Source of the DNA: Panagrolaimus kolymaensis | Lineage: Eukaryota > Nematoda > Chromadorea > Rhabditida > Panagrolaimidae | Direction of reading: 5' to 3' | Assembly: GCA_028622995.1 (NCBI GenBank) | Contig: JAJQJQ010000008.1 | Location: 6,138,001 to 6,202,000 of the forward strand | Length of the DNA stretch: 64,000 bases | Shown here: piece by piece, positions 47,401 through 57,842 of the stretch | Layout: every line of letters starts with the position of its first letter | How positions within the stretch are numbered: the stretch's first letter is position 1 | Notes under the pieces: model-generated | Databases searched by the model: none | What the model was told of the DNA's origin: nothing | The model's input: the letters and a program-made list of their open reading frames with translations, nothing else | Position numbers and translations under genes: made by a program

Positions 47401-47900
47401 CGCACAGAAAGAGTAAGGTCCGGGACGATTAATTCCAAAATTAACTATATTTGCATTAAATGAAGCAAAAGCATGGGCGCTGTTATAAGAGCTAATTTTG
47501 TCTCTGAATTCTTTAATATCAAATAGTTTTTTGAGTTCTTCTGGATAAGGTAGTTCAGCGGATAAGCTTAAGCTACAGACATGTTGACAACATAAACTGA
47601 ATGATAACCCTTTATTGCCAACCTTTTCACTTTCAAAATGCTTTGAACCACAATGGGTACATTCCGAATTCATTGGGCCGAGATAATGTGGTAGAGTTTT
47701 ATCATAAATTTCTTTACCTCCTGCTGTTATTTGGTATGTTAGTCTACGTCTTCGTCTGTTTGTAATTTTTATCGGTTCATTTTTATTTGTTCTTTGTTCT
47801 TCAATCAAATTCGCATTCCATTTATTGTCACTACGAAGTTGTGCAGGTTTTTCATCCTCAATTCTTCGTGATCTTCATGCACTATCCCTATTTGCATTTT
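44450..47900 (-). pseudogene. Helitron Rep/helicase pseudogene
   Basis: Minus-strand fragments in several frames, in the expected order, match Helitron transposase. They are: the N-terminal region with ECTHCGSKHF and YNSAHAFASF...RPGPYSF (47808-47395); QGQVFNQINTALRN (about 47060-46980); the HUH motif RGLPHAHLL (about 46790-46755); NCHINVEVVSSIKAVKYLYKFIFKGHGAA (about 46440-46350); GRMYTVSPTNLE...HVKGATCFDEL (46000-45890); and the helicase end QFPAKKAFAMTI...VACSRVKRW (about 44815-44670). Many stops and frameshifts separate them, a ~300-base insertion splits the first two, and most of the helicase ATPase core is missing. It is inactive. Confidence 0.88.
44461..44475. repeat. Candidate Helitron 3' hairpin
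   Basis: CCACC-ATAAA-GGTGG forms a five-pair stem just beyond the end of the helicase on the side where a minus-strand Helitron should end. It is followed on the minus strand by ACCCGTTGCAGG. Helitrons end with a short hairpin then CTRR; I do not see a convincing CTRR at the right spacing, so this is only a candidate boundary. Confidence 0.3.
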
Positions 47901-48619
47901 TTTAGTTCTGCTTGATGAGAAGTTACTTGTGAAGCAGTTCTTTTGATAGTGTTCCTTCCCATTGATAAAACAATAGTAAGATAAAAGAAAAAAAGAATAA
48001 TATAAAAATACTCCCGGAAGAGAAAGTGCTTGAAATCACCGAAGTAATCAATCCAAAGGTGCCATTGATTTGAAGGCTTAACCTATCTTTAAAATCAAAA
48101 ATTTTTTGAATCGCAAAATTAGGTTTTTGTTTGTGAGCTTTAAGCGAGAGCGTCCAAATCACCATATGTGAGAAGGATTGCAAAGTTTATCTGAAGCTTT
48201 TAAAATGTAACCCTAAGCTTTTATTGAGTTATTATATATATGAAAATTAAAGCCAAATCATTCATTAGGCCTGGGAAGAAAGTTTTTATCTTTTATTTTT
48301 ATTCAAATTTTAATTAATTCTTTTTTCTTTTGATGAAGCCTTTGCAAGTTGATTTTTGTTGGATCTTTTGAAGTATTTGGATCCTTTTTTATAAGTGTGT
48401 CCTTATTGGTATCTGGATCTTTGAGGTATTGTAATCATTCACTTTTATATCTATGCAAATCATCAGGCATTCATTTATGTGCGCTTGTGAAAGAAAATTT
48501 TGATTTCATTTAGATTTATGCTTTTTAATTTTTTATAAACCTTACCAGGAAGGGTTTCCAGGTGATTGACTACAATCAAAATTACTAGGAAGAATGAAAA
48601 ATATACTTTTGGTTAATAA

Positions 48620-48862
48620 ATAAAACCATTGATAAAAAATCCTTTAAATTTTTGTGTATGAACCGCAAATGTCTTTTCATCAAAACCGCAAGTGTCGCGA
48701 AATCACCGCAAATGTCGCACCGCAAATGGCGAACCGCATGTGTCGCACCGCAAGTGTCGGATATTAATGGTCACCGCAAGTGTCGTACCGCAAATGTCGC
48801 ACCGCAAGTGTCGACCGCATGTGTCGCACCGCAAGTGACAAAACCGCAAGTGTCGTTGCACC
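48620..48862 (-). repeat. Right terminal inverted repeat with iterons
   Basis: Inverted counterpart of 43481-43733, with the same order of WTGCGGT units. Visible differences include a short deletion in the outermost unit, one base in the CATTAAT spacer and one base in the fifth-to-sixth unit junction. It ends at TGCACC, next to the right target duplication. Confidence 0.9.
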
Positions 48863-48870
48863 GAAGATTT
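48863..48870. repeat. Target-site duplication, right copy (GAAGATTT)
   Basis: Second copy of the octamer at 43473-43480, immediately outside the right terminal inverted repeat and inside the 5' coding part of the interrupted Gly-rich gene. Confidence 0.75.
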
Positions 48871-48980
48871 ACCGCCTCACCGTAATCACCACCACCTTGT
48901 TGATAACCATAAATTTTTGCCGAAGTATTAACGGATAAAAGCAATAATACCATACAAACAATAACACTTGAAGAAGCCAT

Positions 48981-51123
48981 GATTTAAATGAATAAAAAAA
49001 ATATTTGAAAACAATAGGAAAAGAAATAAGAAAAGATTGAAGAAAAAAAGTCTTATCGGTAGCTTATTTTATACTCATTTACGATGGCGACAGCGGCACA
49101 TCGTCTTTCGAAAAACAAGGCTGGACATAAAAAACGTATTGGGTCTTTGCTTTCAGGGCTTTGAGATTATCAAACTTACGAAGAAAACAAATCAAACATC
49201 CGCTTTTTGAACAAACAACAATTTAATGATTTTGATCACCTGCTTTTTGATTCATTTTTATTTATTTATCTTGCCATTGAGCTAATTAAAAATGATCCCA
49301 ACAATGAATCAGGAAGTTAGTATGTAATTGAACTTTAGTTTTTGGTTTCTGTTGAACTTTTATTGCATTTTAAAATTACTGTAGCTTTCATTACAAATCA
49401 TTTTCTTTGAAAAGCATTAGTTGAATGTAATTATCGAAGCATGCATACTTTTTGCACAATATATGTGTTTTTTTTGTTGCTATAAAGCCTGATTTTGTGT
49501 GAATTCGTTGGTATGAAAAAAATGTTACACTTGATATTAGATTAGATAAAACCGCCATTGTCTGTTTTTTTAATTTTGAAGTTTTGTTTATCAAAAAAAA
49601 TTGTTTGCTTGTTTATGTTTACCTTTAAAAAAGAAAAATAAGAGACTAAAAGAGATTTGTGGCAGGCAAGCACTGAATGATGGGTCGCTGCCATCACTAA
49701 ATTTTATTAGCGGTGGAGGAAGATCAGATAAAGCAAAAAATCGATAATTAAGCTAATAAGCAATGGCTTTGCTTTTATTGATACTACTAAAAAATAAAAA
49801 CAAAAATGACTTTAAAAGCTTCAATAAAAATTTACCTAATTTTAAAAATTGTGGAAGTAACTATTTTTCAATATTTTACGGTCTCGATAACTAATAAAAA
49901 AAATGGATAAGTTTTAAAGAGTTATGAAAAAATGAGATAAAAGAAAACTTAATATTTTCCTATTGAATACAAGGCATTACTAAATGTAATTACGATAGCT
50001 GCTTGCTAATTCCATTTATAAAATTGGATCAAATCGCATTTATCTTCTTCTTTTTTTGTTGAACATATTCATAAATACACCACCATGTAAAATGGTTTCA
50101 GCTTAAGAATAAATTACTTGAAAAAAGATTCACAAGAAAAAAACCCAAGAAAGAAAATGTTATTGACAGCTTCCAAGTTCGAATTAAAAAAAACGAAGAA
50201 GATGAAATATTTTTCGCCGCTTGTTTTACGACTGCGGTCATTTTATTTTTCTTTACGAATATATTTTGCGCAGCAGCAGCCTATTGTTTATTGATTTTGT
50301 TTGAACAAGAAAAAAAGAAAGAAGAAAAAAAGATTGACCATCTGTTTTTGAGAAGGAAAAACGATGATGCCTAAATCATCGTTTGTAGTTTGTAAAATCC
50401 ACATTTTGTTTTGATGATAAACTTTACTTTTAAATTTTTTTTTGCCAAATTTAAAACTTTGTTTCAAAATTTTGCCTTCTTCCCCCACACAAAGCACAAC
50501 TGTTACTCTCTTCGATGATGGCTTATAGTTTGTGGAAATGGGGATAATATATATATTCCTTTTGTTTCTTTGGCTGGCCATTCATTTTCCCTCAGGATTA
50601 TTTGTTTCGGAATGGAAATGATCTCTCCGTCAAAAAAAAAGAGGAAAGGAGATAAAAGTTGTAAAAATAATTTTAGTCAGAGCGGCTTAAACTTATCCCA
50701 TTCCTTTTTTCTTTCTTCCAACCAACTTGCTGCAGTTGTTGTTGTTCAATGCCGAACAACACACAGAGGCATTAAGTTTTATTTTCAGAGAAGAAACAAA
50801 TAAGTAAAAAATATAAGCTTTCTTTCCTTCTTCGTTTTTGCATTTCATATTTGTTTCATATTGATTCACATTTTTTTTAATGCTGGTTGCCTTTTGCATT
50901 GGTAGAAACAACGATCGACAAAAGCAAGAAAAAAAATTGTATAAAAAAACATCGCTGATTTTTTTTAACATTTTTTGTATCGTGACCTTTTCTTCTTCCT
51001 TTATGTACTTGTGATAATGACAAAACTTTTTACATTCCAGGATTTAAACCATTTACCTACTTATTTAAAAGCAGGCAACAAAACAAATATCAAAAGAAAA
51101 GAGGAGTTATTCAGATTTAATTA
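48981..51123. other. 2.1-kb gene-free stretch upstream of unc-97
   Basis: AT-rich, between the promoter side of the Gly-rich gene (minus) and unc-97 (plus), so it holds both promoters. Short frames (for example 50288-50581 minus, 50570-50803 plus) have no homology. No RNA gene or repeat recognised. Confidence 0.4.
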
Positions 51124-52780
51124 ATGCTTGAATCTTCTGCCCAATTGAATAATTATCACAACAATCCCATTATGGACCACCATCATCACCATCAGCATCA
51201 CAATCCCCATAATCAACAACGACAACATAATCAATATACAAATGATTTAGATTTTTTTAATGAAGCTTCTTCACATCCCCAACATTCTGGCCAACAACAA
51301 CATCAACAAAATGGTAATAGTCAACAATATGTTGATGGTTATGCATGTGAAAGATGTACAGAAGGTTTTGGACTTGATGAACAAATTGTTAATTCGGGTG
51401 GACAAGTATGGCATGCTGAATGTTTTGTGTAAGAAATATTTTACTTCCCCTACTTAAAAAATTAATATTTTTAAAAAAATAGTTACTAAAACATCTCCTT
51501 CAAGAACATATTCTAATATTCATCTTTTTTAGTTGCGCTCAATGCTTTCAACCATTTCCAGATGGAATTTATTTTGAATTTGAAGGTCGAAAATATTGTG
51601 AACATGATTTTCATGTTTTATATGCTCCATGTTGTGGAAAATGTAATGAATTTATTGTTGGTCGAGTTATTAAAGCTATGAATGCTTCATGGCATCCTGA
51701 TTGCTTTACATGCGAAATTTGCAATAAAAAACTTGCTGATATTGGATTTCTCAGAAATCTTGGACGGTAAGCAAACAAACACCATCATTTAACTTATCGA
51801 AATTTTCTTATCGCAAATAAAAATAATTTGATAAACTTTAGTGCGCTTTGTCGTGAATGTAATGAAAGAGAAAAGGCGGCTGGAACAGGCAAATATGTTT
51901 GCCATAAATGTCATGCCATCATCGAAGAAGGTCATATTAAATTCCAAGGAGATTCATTCCATCCTTATCATTTCAATTGTAAACGTTGCGGGTAAGTTTT
52001 AAAAAAATTAATTGAATTTAAAGTTTTCATATATTTGGAGTACCATAAACTTTCATAAAAGACTTTAACATATTTAAAAGCAAAAGAGATTTCCTATTAA
52101 ATTTTTAAATTTTTAGCGTTGAATTAACTGATGATGCTCGTGAAATTGGTGGAGAACTTTATTGTTTGCGATGCCACGATACAATGGGCATTCCAATTTG
52201 TGGAGCTTGTCATCGACCAATTGAAGAAAGAGTTATCACAGCATTGGGCAAAAATTGGCATGTCGAGGTAATAATTAAAAAAAAAAACAATCATTTTAAA
52301 TTCTAAATAAATCTTTTACAGCATTTTGTTTGTGCTGTTTGTGAAAAGCCATTCCTTGGTAACAAGCATTATGAGAGAAAAGGACTCGCTTATTGTGAGA
52401 CACATTTCCATAAGCTTTATGGAAATATGTGCTTCCGTTGCAGTCAACCATGTGGAGCAGAAGTTTTCCAAGCTTTACAAAAAACATGGTGCACCAAATG
52501 CTTCGCTTGCAGCTTGTGTGATAAGAAAATGGATCAAAAGTAAGCTTTTGAGTTTCAGGCAATCTTATCATTTATAGCAAGTATAATCCTTCTCATTATT
52601 TCAACTTTTAGGACCAAATTCTATGAATTTGATATGAAACCAACATGTAAGCGTTGCTATGACAGATTCCCAACGGAGCTTAAAAAGCGAATAAGTGATA
52701 ATTTGAAAGAAAAGGACGTGGAAACTTTGCGACGACGATCACAATCACCAGCAAGAAAACCTCCTCCACCATCACAATAA
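51124..52780 (+). CDS. unc-97: PINCH/UNC-97 five-LIM adaptor protein
   Basis: Exons: 51124-51428, 51533-51766, 51842-51991, 52117-52267, 52322-52539, 52612-52780, 408 aa. Five LIM zinc domains start at about residue 73 ([10 protein letters not shown]...WHAECFVCAQC, then [42 protein letters not shown]), the PINCH number and order. It should link integrin-linked kinase and Rsu1 at muscle dense bodies and other integrin sites. The ~70-residue N-terminal extension is His/Gln/Asn-rich ([17 protein letters not shown]) and absent from the ~348-aa C. elegans protein I recall. A later ATG at 51172 is a possible alternative start. The C-terminus is basic and Pro-rich ([16 protein letters not shown]). 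Confidence 0.94.
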
Positions 52781-54317
<1,537 letters not shown>

Positions 54318-54859
54318 ATTTTTACATTGTATCTTTTTTTCTTGTACGGTGTCATGATTATTTATTTTTAATTTCTTTGTGTTAATAAATTAAACTTTCT
54401 ATGTTTTTGTTTTTCAACAAAGAGATGTTTTCATTGGTCATATCCTGGACTATCTATTATTGATAATGGGATTGAAAAAAATGTAATTGGTTATCGTAAT
54501 TTGATACAAAATAGCATAAAGTGGTCAACAGGCTTATTTAAAGATATTTAAAAGTATCACTTTAGAAAACATAGTTTAAAATCGTCTCTAAAAATGTTTT
54601 CATCGAAGTCACAAAGCTAAAAAAAGGGGGTGAACTTATCGTTACAAAATGCCGATGTCTTTTGAAGGGAATTTGTTGTTCTTTATCATATTCTTGCATT
54701 TTCATTATTTACCATTTATTCATTTTTTGATTTGTAATTTCATCAAATTTTTTTTAGGTTTTATTCACGATTTCAATCATCTTGTTGTTTCTATAACTAC
54801 AGAATCGAAACCCATATTTTTGAATTTCTGATATCCATACATTTTTGTAACATCGTGAA
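54318..54859. other. Gap between two proteasome alpha genes
   Basis: 540 bases. A 60-codon frame at 54649-54831 is hydrophobic but without homology. No operon signal could be identified; the gap is larger than the ~100 bases usual inside nematode operons. Confidence 0.35.
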
Positions 54860-55658
54860 ATGCATCCTGCTCGTGATTTTGGCTTCAATGAATTCAGTCC
54901 TGATGGTTCACTTCAACAAGTAAATTATGCTTCCAAAGCTGCTGAAAGTGGCAATACTGCTGTGGGCGTTATTGGAAAGAATTGTATTGTACTTATAGCA
55001 AAAAGTGTGGAACATAATCCTTTAGCTGTAAAAAGTGATAACTCCATTTTTCCTCTTGATGAATGTATTGCTGCTGCATTTGTGGGTAAGTCATAGTTAT
55101 TTATTGTAGCATATATGAGATTAAATGATCCATATTTTTAGGCATTAGTGGTGATGCTCGTGCTCTTGTTAATGGAACTCAACAAAAAATTGCACAAAAA
55201 AGATTTGAATTTGGTGAAGCTCCTGGCTTGAATGTTGTTGCAAATATGTTAGTTCAAAAGATGCAGGTTTGGTTTGTGCTTTTAGTTCGTATGAATTTTT
55301 TTGAATATTTCAGGAAGCAACAATGCATTATGGTACTCGTCCATTTGGTGTATCTATTCTTCTTGCTGGAAATAATAATCAAAGACTTGAACTTTTTCAA
55401 ATTCAAACAAATGGTGATGCTCAAAGTGCAAAAGCCGCTGTGGTTGGAAAAAATTCAGCTGAAATTCAAAAATTCCTTGAAGAGAATTACAATGTCGATG
55501 ATTTAGATACCGAAGAAGCAACTATCACTTTGGCAATCAAGGCTCTTCGTAATGCTGGAACATTGACTGCTGATCAAATTGAAATTACTGTATTACAACA
55601 AAAATATAAACAATACTCAAAACAAGAAAAACAAACTTCAATTGAAATTTCAATTTAA
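54860..55658 (+). CDS. Divergent proteasome alpha-type subunit
   Basis: Exons: 54860-55085, 55142-55266, 55314-55658, 231 aa. The alpha-subunit frame is clear: FxxNEFSPDGSLQQVNYASKA (usual FSPDGxLxQVEYAxxA), SGNTAVGVIGKN, ISGDARALVN, HYGTRPFGVSILLAG, VGKNSAEIQKFLEENYN and a C-terminal ALRNAGTL...IEITVL. Key positions drift: VNYA instead of VEYA, no Tyr-Asp at the gate (DFGF), and a TNGD loop where DPSG is usual. It cannot be assigned to one of alpha1-7 by eye; alpha2 or alpha3 share some C-terminal features. It may be a fast-evolving tissue-specific alternative subunit. Only three exons, against five in pas-4. Confidence 0.82.
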
Positions 55659-55882
55659 TGTTGTTACTATTCCATTTATTTTTACTTTGTGTATTATTAA
55701 AATATTTTTAATCTGTATGTTTAAAATAAAAATGTTATAGTGAATTTTGTATTGGTAGTATCGGTGAAAGCTTAAATTGTTAAAGACACAAGTTTTGCAT
55801 TTAGAAAAATTTATTATGCTTTATTTGTGTTATTTCGAGTTTACTTATTGCTTTTAAATTGGGAGATCAATTTTTTCTTTTA

Positions 55883-56908
55883 TCATTTTTTGGTTGTTTC
55901 GTGATCGGGCACGATGGTGAGTGAAGTATTTGATGCAATGGTAATGTTTGTTACGAGAGATGGAGGCGTGGTTAAAAGCATTGTATCAGGATCTGAAACT
56001 CTTCTTGAAAAACTTGTTGCAAGGTTTAAAAGATTACCCAAGAATTGAACAATTGCATCAATTTTATCATAAGTAGTATCAAGGAAATTTTGATTTGCGA
56101 AAACTTTATAATCATTAATACTTATATTTTTCATTAATACTAAAGCAAATTTGAAAGTTGTCGTGATTTCGTTTAATACAACTCCAGCGCCTTGAGCATC
56201 GAGGGTAATTTTATCTGGATTGAAATATGATGATTTCGAAGGTGAAAATAAGCAAAATTTTGTTTTGATCGCTTGAAGTGCAAAACGAGGATTATGAATT
56301 GCAGCTTGAACATTCAAGCTTTTAATAGTTTTGAGGACACTGAAATTCATCGATAAAATTTTACAATAAAAAAGACAATAAATTGCGAACTCAGTTTGAC
56401 TTGGATTTTTTCCAGTAATATTTTCAGGATTTGAAAGCAAAAAATCTATTTTTGTTTTGAATTCTTGAGAACTTTTCAATGGTTCACTGATATTACCAGG
56501 TTTATCCGCGTATGGCAAAACTTGAATTGTAAGAGCTGAACCTAAATTTAATTTATAGTTTAGCTCAATTAATGTACCACGAAGCTGAAAATAAATTTGT
56601 GTGATAAAAAAAAGGGCAACTAAAAACTAAACGCTATCAATGGAAGTTGAATCATTTTGATATCCAATGTTAAAAGCTATAATCAAATTTTCAGGATAAT
56701 ATTCAATAAATTGGGTTACAGTAGTCGTCGTCGTTGTTGCTGTTGAAGTGGGCAATGTTGAAGATGTGGAAGTTGTAGTTGTTTTTGAATCTTTGTGCTT
56801 TTTGGTTGCAAAAATTATGCCAACAATAATTCCAGCAATAACAAGACACAAAACGATGACCAAAATTATGAAAATAATAATTCTATTTCGAGTAATTTTA
56901 AGCGGCAT
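55883..56908 (-). CDS. Type II membrane protein, short paralogue of the mucin-like gene
   Basis: Exons (minus): 56908-56633, 56584-56391, 56339-55883, 308 aa. A short basic N-terminus and one membrane helix (IIIFIILVIVLCLVIAGIIVG, about 10-30) are followed by a Thr-rich stalk and an extracellular domain with FIEYYPENLIIAFNIGYQN, LPYADKPGN, NPSQT and FCLFSPSKSSYFNPDK. The same landmarks recur in order in the neighbouring 1,629-aa gene, so they are a tandem pair. The second intron is 51 bases and in frame; retaining it would add 17 residues, but the paralogue has an intron at the same place. No known domain is recognised; the AFN-x-G and PYAD spacing suggests a von Willebrand A-like fold, but this is a weak guess. 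Confidence 0.7.
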
Positions 56909-57842
56909 TATTTCTGTAATAGAAATGGAAATTAACCATGTTTTTAGAAAGCAAAATTATGGAAGCATATTATTACAAAAAATGGTTACAGTAGATAAAA
57001 GTAAAAAAAAATTTCGCTTAATTTATTAATTGATTTATTGTTAACTCCCTTTTTTAAGATAACGTTTAACATCCTTAATTGCTATAAATGTTCACAGCGG
57101 AAACAAAATTATTTTATTTAACAAAATATTTATTTCCTAATAAAAAAATCAGTCACGCAGTTATCAGTAGAAAGAATTTCAAATATTTTATTATCTAATC
57201 TTACACACTTCCTTCTTCTTTTTTAACCAATTCATTTTTTCTTTTATTTTCCCAAGAAAGTACATAATAATAAAAAGAAAACATACATACGCCCAAAAGC
57301 AAGAAAGCAAATATGTATCTCAGCATTTTTGAGTCAACAAACGATGGATGATCACATTGTTTTTATGACAATGAAAAAAAAAAGAGTTAGCTTTGATATT
57401 CATAGAATCATCGATCATCATCACTAAATCAAACAATGAAAATTTAAATTTTGAATTTTTTACGTAACATTGAACTTTTATTATCTTCCATCTTTCTCTT
57501 TGATATTTTGATTGTTGACAAAAGAAAGGAGAGTTTTTTATGATTTATTTTTGCCTTTTTTTGTTTTGCAAAGGCAAATATTTTTTTATAATAGGAGGAG
57601 GTGTAATTCATGTTTTACAATGGCCAAAAAAGTGAAATACCATTTATTTGTTTTTTAAATTAATCTTTGGCAAGGTATAAGGTTAGCATAGCAAAATCCA
57701 AAACAAATTAAAAAGGAGATAGACATTTTATTTGTCAAATTCCTTTATTTTTTGTAAGTTAAAAATCACACCGGAAATACATTTTTCGTAATAAATTAAA
57801 CTTTTTTTTGAAAGTTAATTTTTATTTTTGATTAGTAAATGA
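56909..57842. other. Gap between the two membrane-protein genes
   Basis: About 930 AT-rich bases in a same-strand tandem gap, holding the promoter of the short paralogue. No gene or repeat is recognised. Confidence 0.4.

Larger units (their letters stand above)
43481..48862. mobile_element. 5.4-kb TIR element with iteron-rich ends enclosing a dead Helitron
   Basis: The ends read GGTTCTCCGACACTTGCGGT (left) and GGTGCAACGACACTTGCGGT (right, reverse complement). Terminal inverted repeats are 43481-43733 and 48620-48862, almost identical, and 8-bp target duplications flank it. I find no transposase of any TIR superfamily inside, so movement would be non-autonomous. The interior from about 44450 to 47900 (minus) is a decayed Helitron Rep/helicase. 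Near-identity of the TIRs and the intact coding flanks suggest a recent insertion, while the Helitron inside is much older, so the Helitron was presumably nested in, or captured by, the TIR element before it moved. Confidence 0.8.
43134..48980 (-). pseudogene. Glycine/glutamine-rich secreted-protein gene split by a 5.4-kb transposon
   Basis: The 5' part (48980-48863) encodes a signal peptide (MASSSVIVCMVLLLLSVN) and YGYQQGGGDYGEAVN. The 3' part (43472-43233, then 43183-43134) encodes Gly/Asn/Gln-rich repeats (NNGGGYNQNNGGGQNGGGGY), a basic KHIIKSAVQGAIMGA helix-like segment and an Ala-rich C-terminus ending QSNNGKK. Between them lies an element (43481-48862) with one 8-bp target duplication. 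Ignoring the element and one target copy, 118+240+50 bases make an in-frame 136-codon ORF, so the empty allele would be functional. Gly-rich secreted peptides with a cationic segment are common in nematode epidermal defence or cuticle, but no family is certain. Here the frame is broken unless the element is removed. Confidence 0.82.

Noticed and set aside
44450..47900. Interior of the TIR element as an intact autonomous transposase
   Set aside because: The coding matches are spread over three frames with many stops and a missing helicase core.
56340..56390. Continuous reading through a 51-base segment of the short type II membrane gene
   Set aside because: It is in frame without stops, but it has GT/TTTCAG ends, matches the intron position in the paralogue, and the extra residues interrupt the alignment.
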